Assembly: GCA_019636755.1 (NCBI GenBank)
Contig: JAHBWZ010000006.1
Coordinates: forward strand, 186,001-250,000
Length of the DNA stretch: 64,000 nt
Origin: Phycisphaeraceae bacterium
Lineage (GTDB): Bacteria; Planctomycetota; Phycisphaerae; Phycisphaerales; SM1A02
Direction of reading: 5' to 3'
Every line of letters begins with the position of its first letter. Within the stretch, counting starts at the first letter, position 1. A model generated the notes under the pieces. It was not told where the DNA came from. It saw nothing but the letters and a program-made list of their open reading frames with translations, and made no database searches. The position numbers were made by a program, and so were the translations under genes. Shown here in pieces: positions 24,926-33,157 of the stretch.

Positions 24926-26191
24926 ATGTCTACCGTCACGCCCTCGGGCGGCCCCTCGACCCAGGCGCCGCGCACCCGCTCGCTTGCCGTGCTGATCGCG
25001 GATGCGTTCGAGCCCGGCGGACTCGACGCGCTCCGGGCACTGGGGTGCCGGGTCGATGCACACCCGCAGGCGACCGCCGATGATCTCGGCGACCTGCTGC
25101 GTCTGCACGATCCCGATGTCCTGATCGTCCGATCCACGAAGGTCAAGGCGCCCGCGATCGCCGCGGCGGGCCGGCTCAGCCTCATCGTGCGCGCAGGCGC
25201 CGGGGTCGACAACATCGATCTCAACGCGGCCTCCGCGGCCGGCATCTTCGTGGCGAACTGCCCGGGGCGCAACGCGCTGGCGGTGGCGGAACTCGCCTTC
25301 GGTCTCATGCTCGCATGCGACCGGAGAATTCCGGATCAGGTCGCGGAACTGCGCGCGGGCCGCTGGAACAAGAAGGGCTTCGCCGCCGCCCGCGGGCTCC
25401 ACGGCCGCACGCTCGGCATCCTCGGCCTCGGCCAGATCGGAGAGGCGATCGCGGTCCGGGGGCGCGCCTTCGGCATGCGCGTCATCGCGTGGTCACGCAG
25501 CCTGACGCGGGAACGGGCAGAGATGCTCGGCCTGGGCTGGTGCGGTTCGCCGATCGAGGTCGCCCGCCATGCGGACATCGTGTCCGTCAACGTCGCCGCG
25601 ACCGCGGATACGAAGCACCTGGTGAATGCCGCATTCCTCGCGGAGATGAAGCCGGGGGCGTACCTGGTCAACACCTCCCGCGGCACCGTGGTGGACGAGG
25701 CGGCGCTGATTACCGCGATCCGGACCCGCGGGCTTCGCGCGGGACTCGACGTATTCGATCCGCAGCCCGCGCCGACCGACACGGAGTTCACCAATCCGAT
25801 CGTGCGCGAGCCGGGCGTCTACGGCACGCACCACTGCGGCGCCTCGACCGACCAGGCGCAGCAGGCGATCGCCGCGGAGACTGTCCGGATCGTCGACGTG
25901 TACAGCCAGAGCGGCCAGGTCCTCAATTGCGTCAACATCCACGCCGCCAGTCCGACGAGCATCCTGCTCTCCGTGCGACACCTGAATCGCCCGGGTGTTC
26001 TCGCGCACGTCTTCCATGTTCTCAGCGACGCAGGCATCAACGTCGAGGAGATGGAGAACATCCTGTACGAGGGCACACAGGCGGCATGCGCCCGGATCAG
26101 GCTCGATCAGCGGCCGACCGGCGGACAGATCGACGAGATCCGCCGCAATCCCAACGTGTTGAGTGTCGTCACCCGCGACATCAGTGAATGA
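24926..26191 (+). CDS. serA: D-3-phosphoglycerate dehydrogenase
   Basis: This 421-residue NAD-dependent enzyme oxidises 3-phosphoglycerate in the first step of serine synthesis. The Rossmann motif GLGQIG lies at 167-172, the substrate arginine is R252 in NTSRGTVVDE, and the catalytic histidine is H303 in GTHHCGASTDQAQ. A C-terminal ACT domain (about 345-420) is probably regulatory. The catalytic acid, normally Glu in a VFxxEP motif, is Gln279 here (VFDPQP). Activity may be altered, or another group may serve. serC follows after 13 nt. An ATG three codons earlier is possible, but the promoter position disfavours it. Confidence 0.9.
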   Translation: MSTVTPSGGPSTQAPRTRSLAVLIADAFEPGGLDALRALGCRVDAHPQATADDLGDLLRLHDPDVLIVRSTKVKAPAIAAAGRLSLIVRAGAGVDNIDLNAASAAGIFVANCPGRNALAVAELAFGLMLACDRRIPDQVAELRAGRWNKKGFAAARGLHGRTLGILGLGQIGEAIAVRGRAFGMRVIAWSRSLTRERAEMLGLGWCGSPIEVARHADIVSVNVAATADTKHLVNAAFLAEMKPGAYLVNTSRGTVVDEAALITAIRTRGLRAGLDVFDPQPAPTDTEFTNPIVREPGVYGTHHCGASTDQAQQAIAAETVRIVDVYSQSGQVLNCVNIHAASPTSILLSVRHLNRPGVLAHVFHVLSDAGINVEEMENILYEGTQAACARIRLDQRPTGGQIDEIRRNPNVLSVVTRDISE

Positions 26192-26204
26192 GCGAGGCAC
26201 CGTC

Positions 26205-27353
26205 ATGAGCGTCCCGACCACGACCACCGGCGTTTCCACCCGCAGCGGCCCGGCCGCCGCCACCGACTTCGAGCGCGGCGTGCTCAACTTCTCCGCGGGT
26301 CCCGCGGTCCTCCCGGAATCGGTGCTGCGCCAGGCACGGCACGACCTCTGGGATATCGCAGGCACCGGCATCGGCATCCTGGAGCACAGCCACCGCGGCC
26401 CGGTGTTCGATCGGGTGATCGAAGAGGCGGAGGCGGATTGCCGCCGGCTCGCGGGGATCGGTGACGACTTTGCCGTGCTGTTCCTCCAGGGCGGAGCATC
26501 GCTCCAGTTCGCCATGATTCCGGCGAACTTCCTCGCGGACGGCGCCACCGCCGAGTACGCGATCACCGGCGTGTGGGCGAAGAAGGCGGCCGAGGCGGCG
26601 GCGCTCTACGGCTCCGTCCACGTTCCGTTCGACGGCAAGGGCTCCGGCTACGACCACACACCGGCGCGATCCGAGATGACCACGGCGCCGGCCGCCGCGT
26701 ACTTCCACTACTGCTCGAACAACACGATCTACGGAACCCGGTGGCAGGCGCCGCCCGTATCGGACCACCCGCTCGTCGCCGATACGAGCAGCGAGATGTT
26801 CTCGCGCCGCTACGACTTCGCACGGCATGCGATCATCTACGCCGGCGCCCAGAAGAACCTCGGTCCGGCCGGGGTGACCCTGGTCATCATCCGGCGGGAT
26901 CTGCTCGATCGTGCCGTCCGGAAGCTCCCGCCCATGCTCTCCTACGCCGTCCACGCGAAGGACGGCTCACGGCACAATACGCCACCGACCTTCGGCATCT
27001 ATCTCATGGGCCTCGTGTTCCGCTGGATCGAGGCACAGGGCGGACTGGACGCCGTCGAGCGCCGGAACGAGGAAAAGGCCGCCGTCCTCTACAGGGCCAT
27101 CGACGAATCCGGCGGGTTCTATCGCGGCGTGGCGCGACCCGACTGCCGGTCGACGATGAATGTCACCTTCCGCACGCCCTCGCCCGCGCTTGACGATCGC
27201 TTCGCGGACGAGGCAGCAAAGCACGGCATGGACGGCCTGAAGGGGCACCGGAGCGCCGGCGGCCTGCGCGCTTCCATCTACAACGCGTTCCCGGCGTCGG
27301 GCTGCGCCACGCTGGCGCAGTTCATGCGTGCATTCGCCGCTGCGAACGGGTGA
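26205..27353 (+). CDS. serC: Phosphoserine aminotransferase
   Basis: The 382-residue PLP enzyme converts 3-phosphohydroxypyruvate and glutamate to phosphoserine. The conserved start NFSAGPAVLPESVL lies at 28-41, GISILEHSHR is seen as GIGILEHSHR (55-64), and the PLP lysine is K217 in YAGAQKNLGPAG. An SD-like GAGG precedes the ATG at 26205, 13 nt after serA. The N-terminus is about 20 residues longer than usual. The stop codon abuts the stop of the converging membrane-protein gene, with no terminator between them. Confidence 0.95.
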   Translation: MSVPTTTTGVSTRSGPAAATDFERGVLNFSAGPAVLPESVLRQARHDLWDIAGTGIGILEHSHRGPVFDRVIEEAEADCRRLAGIGDDFAVLFLQGGASLQFAMIPANFLADGATAEYAITGVWAKKAAEAAALYGSVHVPFDGKGSGYDHTPARSEMTTAPAAAYFHYCSNNTIYGTRWQAPPVSDHPLVADTSSEMFSRRYDFARHAIIYAGAQKNLGPAGVTLVIIRRDLLDRAVRKLPPMLSYAVHAKDGSRHNTPPTFGIYLMGLVFRWIEAQGGLDAVERRNEEKAAVLYRAIDESGGFYRGVARPDCRSTMNVTFRTPSPALDDRFADEAAKHGMDGLKGHRSAGGLRASIYNAFPASGCATLAQFMRAFAAANG

Positions 27354-27740
27354 TCACGTCCGCTGGGCTGCGAGGATCCGGAAGCCCAGGCCACTGACGA
27401 GAAACGGCGCCACGAGCACCGCGCTGACCGTCCCGACCTGGACCAGCCGGTCCATGTCGGCCCCCTGCAGCCGCTCCAGCCCGACCAGCATCAGCGCAGC
27501 GGCGGCGAAGACGATGAAGAGCGTCATGTTGAAGCGGCAGGCGCCCAGCGGCGCGCTGCTGCCCGTCACGCTCCGTCGCACGCGCAGCAGCCCCCAGAGT
27601 CCCGCGAGAAGCACGGCGGTGCAGACGATCAGCGCGAGAATTCCCGGTTCATCGCGATAGAGAAGCGCCCACGCCAGGATGCCGCCGAGCACGAGCTGGC
27701 AGAGCGAAGCGAGCACGATGAAGAACCGGACCAGCGCCAT
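27354..27740 (-). CDS. Small four-helix membrane protein
   Basis: The 128-residue protein has about four membrane helices (4-26, 32-52, 70-92 and 98-120) with short loops. No family was recognised. GGAGG 6 nt before the ATG at 27740 fixes the start. It lies at the end of the leftward exopolysaccharide block, 79 nt after the phosphatase gene, so it may be cotranscribed. Its stop codon directly abuts that of serC. Confidence 0.7.
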   Translation of the reverse strand: MALVRFFIVLASLCQLVLGGILAWALLYRDEPGILALIVCTAVLLAGLWGLLRVRRSVTGSSAPLGACRFNMTLFIVFAAAALMLVGLERLQGADMDRLVQVGTVSAVLVAPFLVSGLGFRILAAQRT

Positions 27741-27819
27741 GGAGTACCTCCGTGGATCGAGCCGGTGACACGATCGATTCCGAGGCATGCCGCCGGCGCG
27801 CCCCGGGCGAAGAGCGCGG

Positions 27820-28389
27820 TCAGGTGCCGTCCGCGCAGACCGGAGAGTCACCCCCGCCGCGGGTCTGCGACGCCGTTCCCGGACATCCTCCGATCAGCGC
27901 GTCGAGCAGCGCTGCGCAGGCGGCGTCCACCAGCCGGAAGACGTCTTCGAATCCCTCCGGTCCGCCGTAGTAGGGATCCGGGACCTCCTCCACCGCCGCG
28001 CCCGGGTCCCATGACAGGAACAGCCGTGTCCGATCCCTCGGCGCCCCCCGGCGGAGCAGGTCGCTGAGATTGCTGTGATCCATGCAGAGGATGTGATCGA
28101 ACCGCTCGAAGTCGGCCCGCTCGACCTGCCGCGCGCGACCGCTGACGATGATCCCGTTCTCCGCGGCCACGCACCGGACGCGGGGATCCGGCGGATTGCC
28201 GGCGTGCCATCCACCCGTCCCGGCCGAGTCGATCATGAACCGATGCGCAACGCCGCGCGCCTCGACCTGGTGCCGGAAGACGCACTCGGCGAGCGGGCTG
28301 CGGCAGATGTTGCCCATGCAGACGAAGAGAATCCGGACCGGCTCCTGGGATGTCGTCATGGCTGAAGGGGTGTCCGAGAGGCTGGTCAT
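27820..28389 (-). CDS. Low-molecular-weight protein tyrosine phosphatase
   Basis: The 189-residue protein has the catalytic loop CMGNICRS (C24 to R30) and the general-acid motif DPYYGG in its C-terminal half. In exopolysaccharide clusters such enzymes (Wzb type) dephosphorylate the tyrosine tail of Wzc kinases, and a Wzc-like gene lies upstream in the same block. The substrate here is uncertain because that Wzc-like protein has a degenerate Walker A. Start at 28389 or at the in-frame ATG at 28359; neither has a strong Shine-Dalgarno. The C-terminal 30 residues exceed the usual length. Confidence 0.88.
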   Translation of the reverse strand: MTSLSDTPSAMTTSQEPVRILFVCMGNICRSPLAECVFRHQVEARGVAHRFMIDSAGTGGWHAGNPPDPRVRCVAAENGIIVSGRARQVERADFERFDHILCMDHSNLSDLLRRGAPRDRTRLFLSWDPGAAVEEVPDPYYGGPEGFEDVFRLVDAACAALLDALIGGCPGTASQTRGGGDSPVCADGT

Positions 28390-28417
28390 GGACGACGTAC
28401 GTCCGCGGTTGCGGCAG

Positions 28418-29842
28418 TCATCGCGAGGTCGTGGAGGTCGGCTGACGCGTCGAGACGGGCGGAACGGGCATCGCGGCGTCACCGAACCGGTTCATCATCG
28501 CCACCTCGAGCTGACGGCGTCGCGCGGCCTTGACCGCGATGACGCCGATGAAGGCGAAGATCACGATCGCGATCGCGTAGAGGAACCGCACGCGGACCTG
28601 CGCCACGAGCACAAGCCACGCGAGTGACACACCGACACCGGCGAAGAGAACCGTGATGCCGTACAGGCAGAAGACGGCCTTCCGGACGCTCCCGGTCACC
28701 CGTCGGAGCTGGTGGTGAATGTGCTGATCGTCGCCCGCCGACATCGGCTGACCGGCGAGCTTCCGACGGATGATCGCCAGCGTGGTGTCCATGATCGGCA
28801 GTCCGAAGACGATCAGGCCCGCGAGTACAAGGTCCGTCCGCCCGCGGTCACCGAGCATGAGGATGATCACGACGCACATGAATCCCAGGAGCAGACTTCC
28901 GCAGTCTCCGAGGAAGATCGTCGCAGGATTGAAGTTGTGCGGAAGAAACCCGAGGACCGCGCCGAGCAGCGCCACGCACAGCACGATCCGGGCCATCGCG
29001 AGCGGCCCGGAGCCGGCACTTTCTGTACCGCTCTCGGAGACGTGCATGGTCATCACGAGGCAGATCGCCAGGAGCGCGACCGCCATGATCGCGGTGACTC
29101 CGGAGAGCAGGCCGTCAAGCCCGTCGATCAGGTTCGCGGCGTTGCAGCCGCCAAGTACGAACAGCGCGATGAGTCCGGTCCCGATCCACTTGTAGACATC
29201 GCCGGCCACGATCTGCAGCCCGAGCACGCTGAAGACCGGATCCGTATCCGCGGGCGGAAGAAACGGCGCCAGCAGCCCGCGGGCGACCTGCCCGCCGAGT
29301 TCCTCGTTCAGGGCCAGTGCCGCCGCGGCGATCAGCTGCCCGACGAGTTTCAGCCGGGGGTCCCACCCCCAGACGTCGTCGGCAAGACCGGTGAACGTGA
29401 TGGCGAACATCCCGATGATGACGCCGATGGGGATCACCCGTCGCGTGGTCTCGGAATCCGAGAAGAAGACAGCGACCACCAGTGCCGCGAGAATCCCGAG
29501 GAACACGGAGACGCCGCCGAGATAGGCGACGGGAAGCGGATGCGACTTCCGCGCCGCATCGGGGCGGTCTATCACACCCGCGCTGATCGCGATCCGCCGG
29601 ATGAGCGGCGTGGTCAGCAGCGTGACAAGGAAGGCGGCCAGGAAGATCGGCGTGTACTGGTTCAGGAGCTCGATGATCGAGATCGTGAACGAGCCGTTCT
29701 CCGCCCCGGCCAGCCCGGCGATCGGGACCTGCGCCACGTCGCCCGGAAGGTCACGCAGGACCGACAGCCCACCCCCGCCCGACTCGATTCCCGTGCCGCC
29801 GAATCCGGCGAACGGGCCGTTCTGAACATCCTGCGCTGTCAC
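28418..29842 (-). CDS. Undecaprenyl-phosphate glycosyl-1-phosphate transferase (WecA/MraY family)
   Basis: The 474-residue polytopic enzyme starts lipid-linked polysaccharide synthesis by moving a sugar phosphate onto undecaprenyl phosphate. Signature motifs are the cytosolic DD pair in GLADDVWGWDPRLKL, NLIDGLDGL and FLGDCGSLLLGF, with about ten to eleven membrane helices. An N-terminal Gly-rich stretch of about 45 residues precedes the first helix. The start overlaps the epimerase stop by 4 nt. The sugar substrate cannot be told; WecA/TagO-type specificity for GlcNAc-1-P is a guess. Confidence 0.88.
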   Translation of the reverse strand: MTAQDVQNGPFAGFGGTGIESGGGGLSVLRDLPGDVAQVPIAGLAGAENGSFTISIIELLNQYTPIFLAAFLVTLLTTPLIRRIAISAGVIDRPDAARKSHPLPVAYLGGVSVFLGILAALVVAVFFSDSETTRRVIPIGVIIGMFAITFTGLADDVWGWDPRLKLVGQLIAAAALALNEELGGQVARGLLAPFLPPADTDPVFSVLGLQIVAGDVYKWIGTGLIALFVLGGCNAANLIDGLDGLLSGVTAIMAVALLAICLVMTMHVSESGTESAGSGPLAMARIVLCVALLGAVLGFLPHNFNPATIFLGDCGSLLLGFMCVVIILMLGDRGRTDLVLAGLIVFGLPIMDTTLAIIRRKLAGQPMSAGDDQHIHHQLRRVTGSVRKAVFCLYGITVLFAGVGVSLAWLVLVAQVRVRFLYAIAIVIFAFIGVIAVKAARRRQLEVAMMNRFGDAAMPVPPVSTRQPTSTTSR

Positions 29843-30861
29843 AGGATCGAGTCCTCCCGCTGCATGATCAGGTGCGATGCGACGTCCCGGATCGTCTGCA
29901 CAAGAGGGTACTCGGGAACGAAGCCCGTCGCCGTCCGGAGGCGCGTCAGGTCCGGCCTCCGGTCGCGCAGGTCATCGAACCCCTGTCCGAATGCCTCCCC
30001 GTAGGGTACGGACCGGAGTTCCGAACGGCTGCCGAGCGTCTCCACGACCAGCCGGGCGAGGGCGTGGATCGAGATCGGTTCGTCGTGTCCGAGGTTCACC
30101 ACCCGGCCGTGCAGCGCCCGGCACTCCGGGAGGTCCGTCAGCAGCCTGACGACGTCCCGGACGTCGCAGAAGCATCGCGTCTGCGCACCGTCACCGTGCA
30201 CCTCGAGCGGCCGGTTGTCCAGCGCCGCGGCCACGAAGCGCGGCAGCACCATCCCGTACTCGCCCACCTGGCGCGGCCCGACCGTGTTGAAGAAGCGCGC
30301 GATGACCACCGGCAGCCCCTGTTCACGGGCGTAGGCGAGCGCCAGGTACTCATCGATGGCCTTCGAGCATGCATACGACCAGCGCTGATAGATCGTCGGT
30401 CCGTAGACGACGTCGTCGTCCTCCCGGAACGGTGTGCGCAGCGATTTGCCGTACACCTCGGAGGTGGAGGCGATCAGGATGGGGGTACGCCGACGGGCGG
30501 CGAACCGGAGAATCGCGCTGGTCTCCAGCACGTTCGTCTCGATCGTGTCGATCGGCCGCTCGATGACGAGGCGGACGCCGACCGCCGCCGCGAGGTGGAA
30601 GATCCGATCGATCCGGACGTGCTTGAGGTCCGTCAGCCGGCGCGAGACCCGTCCCTCGAGCATCCGCACGGAGTCGATCGACCGCACATTCGCCAGATTC
30701 TCGCGCCGGCCCGTCGAGAGGTCGTCGATGATGATCACCTCATCGCCGCGGGCAACAAGTCGCTCGACGAGGTGCGACCCGATGAAGCCGGCGCCGCCGG
30801 TCACCAGTGCGCATGCGCGCCCCGCGCCGGCCATCGTTCGGCTTCCGGACTCAGCGGTCAT
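29839..30861 (-). CDS. NAD-dependent nucleotide-sugar epimerase/dehydratase (extended SDR)
   Basis: The 340-residue enzyme has GGAGFIG (22-28) for NAD binding, STSEVYG (132-138) for the catalytic Ser/Thr region and the YxxxK pair Y163/K167 in YACSK. The C-terminal half has the sugar-binding NTVGPRQ and VHGDGAQTRCFCDVRDV. The pattern fits UDP-glucose/GlcNAc 4-epimerases or UDP-glucuronate decarboxylases, and I cannot separate these. Both ends overlap neighbours by 4 nt, tying it to the Wzc-like and WecA-like genes. Confidence 0.85.
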   Translation of the reverse strand: MTAESGSRTMAGAGRACALVTGGAGFIGSHLVERLVARGDEVIIIDDLSTGRRENLANVRSIDSVRMLEGRVSRRLTDLKHVRIDRIFHLAAAVGVRLVIERPIDTIETNVLETSAILRFAARRRTPILIASTSEVYGKSLRTPFREDDDVVYGPTIYQRWSYACSKAIDEYLALAYAREQGLPVVIARFFNTVGPRQVGEYGMVLPRFVAAALDNRPLEVHGDGAQTRCFCDVRDVVRLLTDLPECRALHGRVVNLGHDEPISIHALARLVVETLGSRSELRSVPYGEAFGQGFDDLRDRRPDLTRLRTATGFVPEYPLVQTIRDVASHLIMQREDSIL

Positions 30862-33089
30862 TTCCTCGATCCGTCTCCGGCATCCTCCCGGGCGTACTGC
30901 GCCATGGCCCGGAAATTCTTGCGGAAGTACCCGCCCGCGGTCCGCTTCGCGCCGTTGAGCACGACGCCGAGCACCTCGGATCGTGCCCGGCCGAGCTGTC
31001 CGAGGACGCGCGCCACGAGCCCGCGCTCCTCCTGGCCCGCGCGAACGACGAGGACCGACGCATCCGCGCGATAGGCGAGCGCCAGTGCGTCGCCCGCCAC
31101 GATCGCCGGGGGCGCATCCACGATGACGATGTCGAAGCGGCTGCGCAGTTCCGCGAAGAGCGATGACAGCCGCTCCGTGTTGAGCCGCTCGACGATCCGG
31201 GAGGCCGCGGTCCCGGCCGGGATGACCGCGAAGCCCTCCTCGGTCTGCACCAGCGCCTCCTCGAGTGTCACCGCATCGCGAAGCAGGTCACCGAGTCCGG
31301 CGGCGTTCCCGTTGAGCCCGAGCATCCGCGCGACCTCCGGCCGTCGGAAGTTCGCATCGACCACCACGACGCGCCGCCCCGAGGCGCCGATCGCCGCGGC
31401 GAGATTCGTCACGGCGCTCGTCGTTCCGGATCCCGGCATGCCGCCGACGACGACGACGATCTGGAGCCCGCCTGCATCAAGACCACGGAGCAGGCCGGTC
31501 GCCGACTGGCGCCACGACTCCGCGAGAACGCTCAGCGGCGCACGGCGCACCACCATGTTCACGGACTTGACACCCGTCGGATCCTCCTCCAGTGCCGGCA
31601 CGACCCCGAGGATGCTCGCTCCCGGGATCACCAGCAGGTCACTCGCCGATTTGACACGCTGATCCGTGATCTCGCGGACGAACACCAGGCCGAGGGTGAG
31701 ACCGAAGACGAGGATGACGGCGATCGGGACGATGATCTCGATACGCGGGAACCAGAGTTCCCGCGGCTCCTCCGCGAACGCGACCACGCGCGTCCGGCGC
31801 GCATCGTCACGCGTCTTCATGAGCCGGACGTCGCGACTGAGCTGGATGAGTGCTTCCCGGGAGAGTTCGAGCGCGCGACGACGATCCTGCAGTGCGTGAT
31901 ACTCGGACTGCTTGGTGGCGATGTCCGCGAGGGACTTCGTCCGCGCCTCGAGTTCCTTTTCCTGCTGGCTGAGGACGGCCTTGGTCTGTTCGATCCGGTC
32001 GCTCACCTCCTTGAGGCGGGCGTTCAGATTCCGCCGGATCACGTCCTCCCGCTGCCGCTCGAGCTCATCTTCCGCCGCCCGCAGGCGGGCTTCCGCCAGG
32101 CGGACGAGCCGATGATCATCGGGGTACTTCTCCCGAAGTGACCGGATCTCCACCCGCATGTCATTGACGGTCCGGATGTGCTGGTAGACGGCGCCGTCGG
32201 TAGTCTCGGCGAGACGGACGTCCTCGTCGGAGTACGCGAGAACGCCGCGCAGCTTCGCGAGGATCTGCTCCCGGAGCGTCGCGTCACCCTGCATCATCAC
32301 CGTCGCCTGCGAGATGGTGTCGACGGCGCGCTGGACGGCCTGTGCCGCCTCCGTGTACCGCGGATCGTCGAGGCTCGTGATGCCGGAGTCGACGATCAGC
32401 CGGTTGATGGTGTTCTGGAGCCGCTCGAGGTCACCGTCGACCTCGCCCCGCTGCCGGTCGAACGCCGCGAGATTGACGTTGTAGACGCTCTCGTCGTCGA
32501 GGCGACGCCGCTCGATGTACGCGCGGGCGACCTCGTTCACGATGACCGCCGCGTCCGCGCGCTCGCGGGCCAGCCAGCCGATCTGGAAGAGATTCGTCCC
32601 GCGCATCGCGCTCGGGCGCAGTGACTTCTCGAGTTCATCGACCGCGTCCTCGACGCGCGGCTGGCCGGTCACGGGGTCGGCGAAGTTCCGGCGGAACCAT
32701 GCGGTGTTCTGGAGTTCCGGCCTGCGGGCGGCCGACTGCAGGATCGGGCGCTGGATGATGACCTCCAGTTCCGTCCGCGCGATGCGGGAGACATCCTCGT
32801 CCTTCATGCCCGTGGCGCGCGTGGAGAGGTCGCCTGCCTCGGTGATTCCCTGCTGGACTTCGAAGAGGGCCCGCGCCTCGTAGAGCGGGTAGAGAAACAG
32901 GAACCCGCCCCAGGCGGCCAGGCCCACCGCGGCACCGACGAAGATGGAGGCCACGAGCAGCAGCGCATGGCGGCGTGCGACGCGGAACGGATCGATCGAC
33001 GCCGCGGGCCCGAGCGCGCGGGATCCCGGCCCCGGCCGCGGACCAGCGGGCGAGACAGGAGAAGGCCGGGGCGATGTAATCGTGCTCAT
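30858..33089 (-). CDS. Wzc-like polysaccharide co-polymerase with degenerate tyrosine-kinase domain
   Basis: The 743-residue protein has a Wzz-type N-terminal domain with a membrane helix near 42-70, a long periplasmic coiled coil (about 150-400), a second helix near 440-460, and a cytoplasmic BY-kinase/MinD-like domain. The Walker A position reads GMPGSGTTS with Thr556 where Lys is expected. Walker A' is VVVVDANF (D578) and Walker B is IVIVDAPP (D658). Only two tyrosines remain in the C-terminal tail (Y721 and Y732) rather than a cluster. It probably controls chain length or export, while kinase activity is doubtful. It lies between the epimerase and the giant TPR gene. Confidence 0.85.
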   Translation of the reverse strand: MSTITSPRPSPVSPAGPRPGPGSRALGPAASIDPFRVARRHALLLVASIFVGAAVGLAAWGGFLFLYPLYEARALFEVQQGITEAGDLSTRATGMKDEDVSRIARTELEVIIQRPILQSAARRPELQNTAWFRRNFADPVTGQPRVEDAVDELEKSLRPSAMRGTNLFQIGWLARERADAAVIVNEVARAYIERRRLDDESVYNVNLAAFDRQRGEVDGDLERLQNTINRLIVDSGITSLDDPRYTEAAQAVQRAVDTISQATVMMQGDATLREQILAKLRGVLAYSDEDVRLAETTDGAVYQHIRTVNDMRVEIRSLREKYPDDHRLVRLAEARLRAAEDELERQREDVIRRNLNARLKEVSDRIEQTKAVLSQQEKELEARTKSLADIATKQSEYHALQDRRRALELSREALIQLSRDVRLMKTRDDARRTRVVAFAEEPRELWFPRIEIIVPIAVILVFGLTLGLVFVREITDQRVKSASDLLVIPGASILGVVPALEEDPTGVKSVNMVVRRAPLSVLAESWRQSATGLLRGLDAGGLQIVVVVGGMPGSGTTSAVTNLAAAIGASGRRVVVVDANFRRPEVARMLGLNGNAAGLGDLLRDAVTLEEALVQTEEGFAVIPAGTAASRIVERLNTERLSSLFAELRSRFDIVIVDAPPAIVAGDALALAYRADASVLVVRAGQEERGLVARVLGQLGRARSEVLGVVLNGAKRTAGGYFRKNFRAMAQYAREDAGDGSRK

Positions 33090-33157
33090 GACGGTTCTCG
33101 GACGAGTCTCTGTATCAGGCGGCGCCGGTCACCGGAACCCCGCCCGTTCGGATCGGT

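Noticed and set aside
23471-25402. Long minus-strand frame that continues upstream of the PilZ-like gene
   Set aside because: Only the last 138 codons look like protein. The rest is antisense to DUF1015 and serA, and a GTG with a good Shine-Dalgarno marks the real start at 23470.
27351-27380. Terminator between serC and the converging membrane gene
   Set aside because: The stop codons abut and only a weak 6-bp stem is present, so no terminator is claimed.
30858-33089. Active bacterial tyrosine kinase
   Set aside because: The Walker A lysine is missing and the tyrosine cluster is reduced, so only a Wzc-like co-polymerase is called.
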